Below are positions 43,838 to 52,154 of a stretch of 64,000 nucleotides of DNA, piece by piece; positions within the stretch are counted from its first letter, which is position 1; each line of letters starts with the position of its first letter. Position numbers and translations under genes: made by a program. Source of the stretch: Holzapfeliella saturejae (lineage in GTDB: Bacteria; Bacillota; Bacilli; Lactobacillales; Lactobacillaceae); contig NZ_JAWMWG010000001.1 in NCBI RefSeq assembly GCF_037546065.1, positions 1,116,001-1,180,000 of the forward strand, read 5' to 3'. Under the pieces are notes generated by a model. That model worked only from the letters and a program-made list of their open reading frames with translations. It ran no database searches and had not been told where the DNA came from.

Positions 43838-43968
43838 TGAAATACCTCCGTCATTTCTCAACTTTTTCCATTATATGTTTTAAATTCATTATAAGCAAAA
43901 AACAATCATAATAACACCCAAAAAACATGATAAAATTAAGGTACTATATTTTAATAAGGAGCTTTTTT

Positions 43969-45207
43969 ATGACACTTAAAAATTTCGAAACATTATTAGG
44001 TAAATATGCTGACCTCACCATTCAAACTGGTGTTGCGGTTAAACCTGGCGATACTATCGTTTTACAAATTGCAACAGATCAACGTGAATTCGCCCACTTA
44101 CTTGCAGAAAAAGCCTATGAACAAGGTGCTGCTGAAGTTATTGTTAAGTGGCAAGATGAAACCCTTAACCGCTTAAACTTACTTCATGCTGATGAAGACC
44201 GTTTAACTACTTTCAGCTCTTCCCAAGAAGCACAAGTGAATGAATGGCTAGATAAAAAAGTTAAACGTATTTCTGTAATTTCAAATAACCCTGATGCCTT
44301 AAGTGGTGTCGATCAAAACCGTTTAGCTAAAATGCAATCAGCAATGACTAAAGGGATGTTACCGATTCGTCGTGCAACTCAAAATAATGACTTAAGCTGG
44401 ACAATTGTGGGAGCAGCTAGTGAAGGTTGGGCTAAACATGTCTTCCCTGATGTTTCCCCTGCTGAAGCTGTTGATAAATTATGGCATGAAATTTTCAAAA
44501 CCACTCGTATTTATGCTGAAAACCCAATTGAAGCTTGGCAAGAACACAAAACAAACTTACGCCAAAAAGCTAAAGTTCTAAACGATAAACAATTTAAAGC
44601 ACTTCACTACACTAGTGATTTAACAGACATCACAATTGGTCTACCTCAAAACCACATTTGGCATAGTGCTGGTGCTGTTAACCGTGATGGCGAAGAATTT
44701 ATGCCAAATATGCCAACTGAAGAAGTCTTTACAGCACCTGATTTTCGCTATATCGATGGAGTGATTGCTTCAACTAAACCGCTATCTTACAGTGGCCAAC
44801 TAATTGAAGGAATTAAAGTCACATTCAAAGATGGTCAAATCACCAAAATCACCGCTGATAAAGGGCAAGAAACCTTAGAACATCTGATTCAAACGGATGA
44901 TGGCGCCAAATCACTAGGTGAAGTGGCACTAGTACCTTATTCATCCCCTATCTCACAATCTCAAATCATTTTCTTCAATACTTTATTTGATGAAAATGCT
45001 TCAAACCATGTGGCAATTGGCGCAGCTTATCCATTTTCAATCGAAAACGGAACTGAAATGAGTCCAATCGAACTTCGCAAAAACGGCTTAAATGTTAGTC
45101 AAACTCACGTTGATTTTATGGTTGGCTCAAATAAAATGAACATTGAAGGAATCGCTGAAGATGGGTCTCGTTTCCAAGTATTTGAAAATGGTGAATGGGC
45201 ATTTTAA
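43969..45207 (+). CDS. pepS: aminopeptidase PepS, M29 family
   Basis: 412 residues from the ATG at 43969 with AAGGAG upstream. The M29 metal ligands are visible in ENPIEAWQEHK, the FMPNMPTEEVFTAPD segment, EVALVPYSSPIS and THVDFMVGS. Dinuclear metal aminopeptidase of broad specificity, here expected to be cytoplasmic and to act in peptide utilisation, typical of dairy lactobacilli and streptococci. A small membrane ORF overlaps its last codons. Confidence 0.94.
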   Translation: MTLKNFETLLGKYADLTIQTGVAVKPGDTIVLQIATDQREFAHLLAEKAYEQGAAEVIVKWQDETLNRLNLLHADEDRLTTFSSSQEAQVNEWLDKKVKRISVISNNPDALSGVDQNRLAKMQSAMTKGMLPIRRATQNNDLSWTIVGAASEGWAKHVFPDVSPAEAVDKLWHEIFKTTRIYAENPIEAWQEHKTNLRQKAKVLNDKQFKALHYTSDLTDITIGLPQNHIWHSAGAVNRDGEEFMPNMPTEEVFTAPDFRYIDGVIASTKPLSYSGQLIEGIKVTFKDGQITKITADKGQETLEHLIQTDDGAKSLGEVALVPYSSPISQSQIIFFNTLFDENASNHVAIGAAYPFSIENGTEMSPIELRKNGLNVSQTHVDFMVGSNKMNIEGIAEDGSRFQVFENGEWAF

Positions 45208-45380
45208 TCCCCTCATTCCCCCTTCTTCTTTTAGCGAGTTTTTTGATTTCATTAGCCACATTTTGTTACGTCTTTGCTTTTGCCACACGTAAACATTTTG
45301 ACTATGTCAAACTATTGTTTCCTTTAGCCATTTTGTTTACGCTTTTGGCTCTCATTGTGATTTACTTCTTACTAAAATAA
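45195..45380 (+). CDS. small membrane protein overlapping pepS
   Basis: 61 residues in a different frame, overlapping the last 13 bases of pepS. Almost the whole length is hydrophobic: two helices (PLLLLASFLISLATFCYVFAF and LLFPLAILFTLLALIVIYFLL) separated by a short basic loop. No clear Shine-Dalgarno sequence, so expression would rest on translational coupling with pepS. It ends right before the terminator. Function unknown. Confidence 0.5.
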   Translation: MGILIPSFPLLLLASFLISLATFCYVFAFATRKHFDYVKLLFPLAILFTLLALIVIYFLLK

Positions 45381-45413
45381 AAACCATGTGCTTTTTAAGC
45401 ACATGGTTTTTTT
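45379..45413. terminator. bidirectional terminator between pepS and tRNA-Arg
   Basis: Stem AAACCATGTGCTT / AAGCACATGGTTT with a T run on either strand; it can end both the pepS transcript and the minus-strand tRNA. Confidence 0.85.
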
Positions 45414-45415
45414 GA

Positions 45416-45489
45416 TGACCCCGATCAGAATTGAACTGATGACCTACTGCTTAGGAGGCAGTTGCTCTATCCTGCTGAGCTACGAGGCC
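45416..45489 (-). tRNA. tRNA-Arg (anticodon CCU)
   Basis: 74 nt on the minus strand. Acceptor GGCCTCG pairs with CGGGGTC (two wobble pairs); anticodon stem ACTGC / GCAGT encloses loop CTCCTAA with anticodon CCT, reading AGG. T-arm contains TTCAATT. CCA is not encoded (A then TCA follows). Confidence 0.93.
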
Positions 45490-45531
45490 AATACTTTTTT
45501 ATTATAACACTTTAAGTAAAAGTTAAAAGTA

Positions 45532-46827
45532 TCAGTTCACAGTTTTATCGAGGTCATTTTCTCTTTTAATGTACCTTGTCCAAATCATAAATGAAATTAA
45601 AAAGTTAACTGCAATTAAACCCAGCGCATTCAAATCTAAGTTGGTTGCTAAAAAACCATTTAAAAATGGCGGTACAATCGTGGGTAATGCAATCTGGATA
45701 GGTTCAATCAACTTCATAGATAAGGCAATATAAGTGGTAATCAAACTGATAATCGGTGTAATCATAAACGGAATAAAGTAGCGTTTATTCAATATCACGG
45801 GGATACCAAAAAGCGTTGAACTATTGAGATTAAAAATCCCTGGTGCCAGCGAATATTTAGCTACTCGTCGTCTTTCAGGTATTTTAGAGAAAAACAAAAC
45901 ACCTAATACGAACGCTAAAGTGCTTCCGACTCCACCAATAAAAACATAGCTATCTAGTGTTGATTTGGTTAGTAGATAGTGAGGTAATTGGTGATAATTA
46001 GCGGCTTCAATATTAAAATTTTGGCTAGTTAAGTAAATGAACTCAGTGACAGTCAGCATCAAATTATAACCCTGAAAATTAAAATAACAATACAACTGGA
46101 TTAGTAATAAGAAAATTAAAATCACGACAAAATTCTGACTCATTGCCACCACATTTAACTGTAGTTGATTAAACATATCTCTTAAAGTCAAATGCAACAT
46201 TTTGGGTGTTTCTCTAAAATAAACAAACATCACTAAAAGTGTCACTAAAAATGAGGTTAAATGACTCAACTTCTTATAAAACCACGTGAAGCGACCAGGC
46301 ATAATACTAAGTTGAAATTGCAACTTGGTCATAAAATTATAAACAACTACAAAGATGGTACTAACAAAAAACGCAAAAAATAAATTTTGCGTTGATAAAT
46401 TCTGCCAAGTCACTTTGAAGTTGAAATTTAAAAATCCACTAGCTAGCAAGTAAGAGGACACACTGATGATAGACCCTAAAACAGCATCATTATCATACAA
46501 CAAAGCTAAAAAATAGCCCCATACTAAAATAAACCAGAAACTATAAATTGGCAGTGTTAATGTCCAAATTCCTTGATTAATTGGACCTAGCCAAAACAAA
46601 AAATCTTTTAAGAACGGTAAATGAAAATAACTCAAAAAAACATTTGAAAAATTTTCTAATAAAATCGTTAATGATCCTAACAAGGCAACGATCATCAAGA
46701 CATCTAATGTCTGTTTAAGCGCAAGTAGCCACCTTAAATGTTTGAGGTTATCTACCATTTTAAGGCTATATTTTGTTATAAAATCTAATTTTTTTTGGGT
46801 TGAATTCACATTAAGATTTCTTGCCAT
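45532..46827 (-). CDS. orphan PTS EIIC-like membrane protein, lactose/cellobiose family
   Basis: 431 residues with about ten helices. The FGIPVILNKRYFIPF segment (about residues 340-354) matches the FGxPxxxNPxxxxPF signature of the lactose/cellobiose EIIC family, and DSYVFIGGVGSTLAFVLG resembles the GGSGATL loop. Where active EIICs have N-E-P before that signature, this protein has N-S-S (residues 335-337), losing the conserved glutamate. No EIIA or EIIB gene is near, and neighbours are a tRNA and a DEAD-box helicase overlapping its 5' end by 17 bases. May be a transporter without phosphorylation, or a sensor. Confidence 0.72.
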   Translation of the reverse strand: MARNLNVNSTQKKLDFITKYSLKMVDNLKHLRWLLALKQTLDVLMIVALLGSLTILLENFSNVFLSYFHLPFLKDFLFWLGPINQGIWTLTLPIYSFWFILVWGYFLALLYDNDAVLGSIISVSSYLLASGFLNFNFKVTWQNLSTQNLFFAFFVSTIFVVVYNFMTKLQFQLSIMPGRFTWFYKKLSHLTSFLVTLLVMFVYFRETPKMLHLTLRDMFNQLQLNVVAMSQNFVVILIFLLLIQLYCYFNFQGYNLMLTVTEFIYLTSQNFNIEAANYHQLPHYLLTKSTLDSYVFIGGVGSTLAFVLGVLFFSKIPERRRVAKYSLAPGIFNLNSSTLFGIPVILNKRYFIPFMITPIISLITTYIALSMKLIEPIQIALPTIVPPFLNGFLATNLDLNALGLIAVNFLISFMIWTRYIKRENDLDKTVN

Positions 46828-48121
46828 GGTACCCTTTGTTTTTTTGTTTACGTTTGCGATTTTTCTTCACTTTTTTCTTCTTTGGTTTTGGCTGAATGGC
46901 TTTTTTGAACTCTGTTGTCGGATTATCTGATTTGTCACTTAATTCCTGGCGAGTTTTATCAATATGTGTTTCTTTTTGAGCCTGTAAGTCTTCTTCTTTT
47001 TTAGGTTGAGCAAAAGGTTTATCAGTTGTTAAATGGTGACCCACCAAATAAATTTTTTGCAACTGATCACCTAAGTTAGCTAATTTTTTCAAGTCACGAA
47101 AATCATGATTGTTCCCCATTGAAATCACAGTTCCTTGAGCATCCATACGACCTGTTCGACCTGCTCGATGAATATAAGACTCTTGACTACGAGGTAAATC
47201 ATAGTTAATAACATACTTTAAGTTTTTGATGTCCATTCCTCGAGAAGCAATATCTGTTGCAAAAATAGCATCAATCTTACCTTTTTGTAAATCCGAAATT
47301 GCACGTTGTCTTTGCATTTTGTTTTCGTTATTAGCTAAAACTCCAAACTTCAATGCACGATGTGACATCGTTTGTGCGACTTTTTCAAGTGAGTGCACAC
47401 TATTGAAAAAGACCATCGCTGAAAAATCATCAACTGAAGATAAACGAGTTAAAACATCTGTTTTGTTTTCATTACCAACTTTTAAGAATCGATGATGAAT
47501 ATTATTTTTTGAAATATCTGGGCGAACATCCACTAAGATAAACGCATTTCCAAATACTTCTTCTGGATTTTGAGTCGTTTCTGAATCCGTTGCCCCAAAT
47601 AATAAAATTTGTGATTCTTCGGGCATTTCATCTGAAAATGATCCAATCATATCAATTGAATCCAGTACTAATAAATCATCTGCTTCATCTAAAACCAAGG
47701 CGTTTGCTTTTTGTGGTTTGATTTTGTTTTCAGTAACCATATCAAATAAACGTCCTAGAGTCGCAATAATGATTTCAGGTTTTTTCTTTTTCAAGTTTTC
47801 AATTTGACGTTTGCGATTACCGCTTCCAACTAAAGCCATCGTTTTCAGTCCTTGTGCTTTAGCAAACGGTTGCAAGGCATCCCTCACTTGAACAGCCAAC
47901 TCATTAGTTGGTTCCAAAATGATAACCGATTGATAGTCTCCAGGATTAGTCTTTTCAATCAATGGCAACCCGTAAGCATAAGTCTTCCCTGTTCCAGTTG
48001 GTGAAAGTCCTACAACAGAAGCGCCTTCTTTAATAGATTGATAGCTTCGACTTTGGATTTCAGTTGTTTTTGTAATGTGTTGTTCTTTTAAAATTGCTTG
48101 TATATTATCGTTATAGTTCAT
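46811..48121 (-). CDS. DEAD-box RNA helicase (CshB-like)
   Basis: 436 residues from the ATG at 48121; an ATG at 48133 is an alternative. Q-motif region QSRSYQSI, motif I SPTGTGKTYA, motif Ia EPTNELAVQV, motif II DEADDL, motif III GATDS (usually SAT), and motif VI HRAGRTGRMD. The C-terminus is a Lys/Arg-rich tail (PKPKKKKVKKNRKRKQKNK) for RNA binding. Likely role in cold-shock mRNA or ribosome remodelling. It overlaps the EIIC-like gene downstream. Confidence 0.93.
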   Translation of the reverse strand: MNYNDNIQAILKEQHITKTTEIQSRSYQSIKEGASVVGLSPTGTGKTYAYGLPLIEKTNPGDYQSVIILEPTNELAVQVRDALQPFAKAQGLKTMALVGSGNRKRQIENLKKKKPEIIIATLGRLFDMVTENKIKPQKANALVLDEADDLLVLDSIDMIGSFSDEMPEESQILLFGATDSETTQNPEEVFGNAFILVDVRPDISKNNIHHRFLKVGNENKTDVLTRLSSVDDFSAMVFFNSVHSLEKVAQTMSHRALKFGVLANNENKMQRQRAISDLQKGKIDAIFATDIASRGMDIKNLKYVINYDLPRSQESYIHRAGRTGRMDAQGTVISMGNNHDFRDLKKLANLGDQLQKIYLVGHHLTTDKPFAQPKKEEDLQAQKETHIDKTRQELSDKSDNPTTEFKKAIQPKPKKKKVKKNRKRKQKNKGYHGKKS

Positions 48122-48318
48122 AGAATTAATCATCCTAATCTTTTAATTTTTATTATTAAAATAAGTATCAATTTATTTTCTCATATTTTAAGTCATTTGG
48201 TAAACGTTCACTCAAATATTATCAATTTTTTATTGATTAATCATCTATCTTCCTATTTTATTTTTCTGTATAATGGTTAATTGAAAAAAATATTTAAAGA
48301 AGAAGGTGGAATCGTTAG

Positions 48319-49641
48319 ATGTCTAATAATTTAAAGAAGACCATGAATTTCTCACAAGCCCTCTCAACTGTAATGGGGATTGTGATTGGTGCTGGGGTAT
48401 TTTTCAAAATATCTAGTGTTGCCAGTTCAACGCAGTCTGCTAGTTTAACTGTTTTTGTGTGGGTTTTGGCCGGGCTATTGTCCATCGCCAGTGGATTAAC
48501 TGTTTCTGAATTAGCAACTGCCCTTCCTGTTACAGGTGGGCCAACAAAGTATATTGAATATACTTATGGTAAGCCCGCAGGATTTTTATTTGGATGGTCA
48601 CAAATGGCCATTTACTTCCCTGCCAACATTGCCGCTTTAAGTATCATCTTTGGCGAACAATTTGCCAGTCTTTTTGGCATTAGTCAATCGCTAATTGTGC
48701 CTATTGCGCTAATTGTTTCAACATCGATTATGCTACTTAATTTTGTTGGAAATAAAGTCTCCGGTAAATTGCAAAGCATCACAATGATTGCTAAGTTGAT
48801 TCCAATTGTTTTAATTATTGGTTTTGGTTTATTCAAGCCAAGTCCTGTTAATCCTTCATTATTCCCTATCACTTCTGGAGAAGGAACACCTTTCTTCACT
48901 GCATTAAGTGGTGGTTTACTTGCCACAATGTTTGCTTATGATGGCTGGATTAATGTTGGTAATATGGCTGGTGAAATGAAAAATCCTAAAAAAGACTTGC
49001 CTAGAGCCATTATTTTGGGACTAAGTTTAGTGACACTAATTTATGTCTTGATTAACTATGCCTTTGTTTCAGCATTACCTGTTGATCAATTAGCCGGCAA
49101 TGGTAATGCCGCTTTTGATAGTTCACGTTTATTCTTTGGTGAATTTGGTGGACGTTTGGTCACACTAGGTATTTTAGTTTCAGTTTATGGGACAATTAAC
49201 GGTTACACAATGACAGGTATTCGTGTTCCTTATACATTAGCTTCAAATGGTAGTTTGCCATTTAGTAATGCCTTCAAAAAATTAAATAAATCAGGTGCAC
49301 CTTATATTTCTGGATTATTCACTTTAGCTATTACGTTTATTATGATTTTCTTAGGTAGCTTCAACCTCCTAACAGATATGCTTGTTTTTGTAATTTGGAG
49401 TTTTACAACACTTCTATCAATTGGTGTTATTGTCCTTAGAAAACGTGAGCCAGAACTTGAACGTCCTTATAAAGTGCTATTCTACCCAGTTATTCCTGCT
49501 ATCTCAATCTTAGGTGGACTGTTCATTGTCGTTTCAACATTAATTACACAATTTGAGTTATCACTAATTGGGATACTCGTCACTTTAATTGGACTACCCA
49601 TTTATTTTTATCAAAAAAGAAAAAATGAAAAGTCTTCTTAA
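48319..49641 (+). CDS. APC-family amino acid permease, paralogue 1
   Basis: 440 residues, twelve helices. The APC signature GIVIGAGVFFKISSV is at the N-terminus, with GLTVSELATALPVTGGP and a C-terminal RKREPELERPYKVLFYPVIP. The pattern is close to the SteT/LAT-like serine-threonine exchanger group of Gram-positives, but the substrate cannot be fixed. Its stop codon is inside a perfect palindromic hairpin followed directly by the second, highly similar permease. SD AAGAAGGTGG precedes the ATG. Confidence 0.93.
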   Translation: MSNNLKKTMNFSQALSTVMGIVIGAGVFFKISSVASSTQSASLTVFVWVLAGLLSIASGLTVSELATALPVTGGPTKYIEYTYGKPAGFLFGWSQMAIYFPANIAALSIIFGEQFASLFGISQSLIVPIALIVSTSIMLLNFVGNKVSGKLQSITMIAKLIPIVLIIGFGLFKPSPVNPSLFPITSGEGTPFFTALSGGLLATMFAYDGWINVGNMAGEMKNPKKDLPRAIILGLSLVTLIYVLINYAFVSALPVDQLAGNGNAAFDSSRLFFGEFGGRLVTLGILVSVYGTINGYTMTGIRVPYTLASNGSLPFSNAFKKLNKSGAPYISGLFTLAITFIMIFLGSFNLLTDMLVFVIWSFTTLLSIGVIVLRKREPELERPYKVLFYPVIPAISILGGLFIVVSTLITQFELSLIGILVTLIGLPIYFYQKRKNEKSS

Positions 49642-49658
49642 TTAAGAAGACTTTTTTT
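49628..49658 (+). terminator. palindromic terminator hairpin between two APC permeases
   Basis: Perfect 14-bp arms (AAAAGTCTTCTTAA / TTAAGAAGACTTTT) followed by T7. Only about 28 bases separate it from the second permease ATG at 49687, leaving no room for a promoter. Confidence 0.88.
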
Positions 49659-49686
49659 ATTGGTTATTTTTAGGAGTTTTAGTGTT

Positions 49687-51003
49687 ATGTCTCAAGAAAT
49701 GAAAAAGAATCTTAAATTCTCACAAGCATTGTCGACTGTTATGGGAATTGTAATCGGATCAGGTATCTTCTTTAAAATCGCCTCTATTACACAACTAACA
49801 CAATCAACTAGTATGACGCTTTTTGTGTGGTTTTTTGCAGGGATTTTATCAATTGCTAGTGGATTGACAGTAGCTGAACTGGCAACGGCTTTGCCTGTTA
49901 CAGGTGGGCCGATTAAATATATCGAATATACTTATGGTAAACCACTGAGCTTCTTGTATGGCTGGGCTCAAATTTTGATTTACTTTCCCGCTTCCATTGC
50001 TTCTCTCATGCTTGTTTTTTCGCAACAGCTTATTGTTTTACTTGGAATTGATGTGAGTTGGACAATTCCTTTTGCGGTTTTGTGTTTAGCTTCAATTGCT
50101 TTAATTAACTTTATTGGTAATAAAGCATCTGGAATTTTGCAAGTCGTCTCTTTAGTTGTGAAATTAATTCCAGTTGCTTTGATTGTGATTGTAGGCTTAA
50201 TTCATCAGCCTAAAGTCCTAGTTGATGTCTTCCCCATCACTTCTGGTCATAGTGTCCCGTTCTTTGTCGCATTAAGTGGCGGGCTACTTTCAGCGATGTA
50301 TGCTTATGAAGGTTGGATCAACGTTGGGAATTTAGCCGGCGAATTAAAACGACCTAGTAAGGATTTGCCTAAGGCTATTATTCTAGGATTGAGCTTGGTA
50401 ACGGTAATTTATGTGCTTATTAACTTTGCGTTTTTATCAAGTTTACCGATTGAGCAACTAGCGGGTAATCCTAATGCCGCTTTTGATAGTTCTCGTGTCT
50501 TGTTTGGTAACTTAGGTGGCCGATTAGTCACGATTGGTATTTTAGTGTCTGTTTATGGCACGATTAATGGTTTTGTGATGACAGGGATGCGTTTACCTTA
50601 CACCTTAGCCAAAAGTAATCAATTGCCATTCAGTCAACACTTTAAAAAACTCAATCGATTTGGTGTGCCGATGATATCAGGACTACTTATTTGTGGAATC
50701 TCAATTCTGTTACTGTTCTTAGGTAACTTTGAAAATCTAACCAATATGCTAGTCTTTGTCATGTGGACATTCACTACCCTTATCTCAGTAGCTGTTTTAA
50801 TTCTTAGAAAACGTGAACCAGAGCTTGAACGACCATATAAAGTGTTGTTTTATCCCATCATTCCTATTATTTCTATTTTAGGTGGTGGCTTTATCGTCAT
50901 TGCTACCTTTATCACACAATTCCAATTATCACTGATTGGTATTTTAGTGACCTTGACAGGTTTACCTGTTTACTATTACTACCACAAAAAAAATAAAGCT
51001 TAG
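49687..51003 (+). CDS. APC-family amino acid permease, paralogue 2
   Basis: 438 residues from the ATG at 49687 (AGGAG 10 bases upstream). Twelve helices with the same signatures as the preceding gene (MGIVIGSGIFFKIASI, GLTVAELATALPVTGGP, RKREPELERPYKVLFYPIIP), so the pair arose by tandem duplication. Probable amino acid exchanger. Its translation depends on transcripts that read through the hairpin, or on a hidden promoter. Its stop lies in the next terminator. Confidence 0.93.
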   Translation: MSQEMKKNLKFSQALSTVMGIVIGSGIFFKIASITQLTQSTSMTLFVWFFAGILSIASGLTVAELATALPVTGGPIKYIEYTYGKPLSFLYGWAQILIYFPASIASLMLVFSQQLIVLLGIDVSWTIPFAVLCLASIALINFIGNKASGILQVVSLVVKLIPVALIVIVGLIHQPKVLVDVFPITSGHSVPFFVALSGGLLSAMYAYEGWINVGNLAGELKRPSKDLPKAIILGLSLVTVIYVLINFAFLSSLPIEQLAGNPNAAFDSSRVLFGNLGGRLVTIGILVSVYGTINGFVMTGMRLPYTLAKSNQLPFSQHFKKLNRFGVPMISGLLICGISILLLFLGNFENLTNMLVFVMWTFTTLISVAVLILRKREPELERPYKVLFYPIIPIISILGGGFIVIATFITQFQLSLIGILVTLTGLPVYYYYHKKNKA

Positions 51004-51028
51004 GCAGTTGCCTAGGCTTTATTTTTTT
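50990..51028. terminator. bidirectional terminator APC permease / EEP gene
   Basis: Long stem AAAATAAAGCTTAGGCA / TGCCTAGGCTTTATTTT with a two-base loop and one G-T wobble; it holds the stop codons of both convergent genes close by. Confidence 0.9.
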
Positions 51029-52049
51029 GCACTTCCATAAAGATTGCCATATGGTCTGAGGTCTGTAAATCTCTCAGATTAATGGCTTTAATGCTGTACT
51101 GGTTTTTAGGTAATAAAACATGGTCTATCGGCGTTCTAAAATAACTTGGTAACTTTGAAGTCGGCCACGTTCCTCTTTCAAAAAAAGGTAGTGCGTTAAG
51201 ACCATCTTCATGTGTGTTAATGTTAGTCAACTGGCCATGCTTCATATTGGCATTAAAATCACCAACTAAGATACTATCTGGATTTTGGTTGGCTAGTTGA
51301 TTGCTAATTGTTCGCAAATCTTTTTGCCAGTAATTCATTAAATACCCTGGAATCGGTGGTGCAGCATGTAACCCAATAATGCTTGGAACATTTGCAGTTT
51401 GAGATTTCAAATTAACACTTTTAAATGTTGGTTGTGGTGCTTGTCTTTGTTGCGTGAATTGAGCAAATGACTTTTTGACGATAGTCGTCACTCCTGCGAC
51501 TCCTGTTGGATGATCAGAAATAAACACATCATACTGATCATAATTCACGTTAGCTGCCTTAAATAGTTGTTGAATTCGCTCACGAGAACCCGCACTTGAA
51601 GGACGTTCATCAAACTCAGCAAGAACTGCAATATCAGTATTATATTCGCCAAAGATAGTTTGAATATTAGCAGAACTCAATTGATTAGCTGAATTGTATG
51701 ACACTATTTTGAATGAAGGTTGGGTTGTCTCAACTGACTGATTAGTAAAGCTACCCTCTTGACTACCCACGACTAAGACGCCTGATAATACTAGCATCAT
51801 TAACCACATGATAAGTGAGGGCTTTCGGTTATCTTTCTTGTAGCTATTCACACCAAGCATTAAGAGTGCGAAGATTATAATCACGACACCAAAAAATAGT
51901 GAAAATGAATAAAACTGTGCTAGCCCAAGTTGTATTGATAAAAATTGATTCAACTCAGCTTTGGGAAAAAGTGCATAAGATAATACGATAACGCTGTACA
52001 ATAAGACAACTAACCCCAATAAAAGCTGTCTTTTCTTAATAGATTTCAT
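51012..52049 (-). CDS. membrane-anchored endonuclease/exonuclease/phosphatase family protein
   Basis: 345 residues. Three N-terminal helices (about residues 9-28, 40-64 and 79-98), then an extracellular EEP domain with SYNSANQL, VLAEFDERPS, GDFNANMKHG and the terminal SDHMAIFMEV motif that carries catalytic Asp and His. The EEP fold covers DNases, phosphodiesterases and sphingomyelinases; the substrate is not determinable. SD GGAGG at 52056-52060. Adjacent to the TIR gene on the same strand, 105 bases downstream of it. Confidence 0.85.
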   Translation of the reverse strand: MKSIKKRQLLLGLVVLLYSVIVLSYALFPKAELNQFLSIQLGLAQFYSFSLFFGVVIIIFALLMLGVNSYKKDNRKPSLIMWLMMLVLSGVLVVGSQEGSFTNQSVETTQPSFKIVSYNSANQLSSANIQTIFGEYNTDIAVLAEFDERPSSAGSRERIQQLFKAANVNYDQYDVFISDHPTGVAGVTTIVKKSFAQFTQQRQAPQPTFKSVNLKSQTANVPSIIGLHAAPPIPGYLMNYWQKDLRTISNQLANQNPDSILVGDFNANMKHGQLTNINTHEDGLNALPFFERGTWPTSKLPSYFRTPIDHVLLPKNQYSIKAINLRDLQTSDHMAIFMEVQKNKA

Positions 52050-52154
52050 CGTTTCTCCTCCAAAGAGAATTTTAATTGAACAGTAAGCATATCATAGCAA
52101 TAAATATTTCGCTTAATTGATTAATTAATCTCAATATATGGAGAAAAAAGAGAT

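Noticed and set aside
48098..48280. Open frame of 60 codons on the plus strand upstream of the first APC permease
   Set aside because: Overlaps the DEAD-box helicase start on the other strand, has no SD and its composition is simply AT-rich intergenic DNA with hydrophobic codons.
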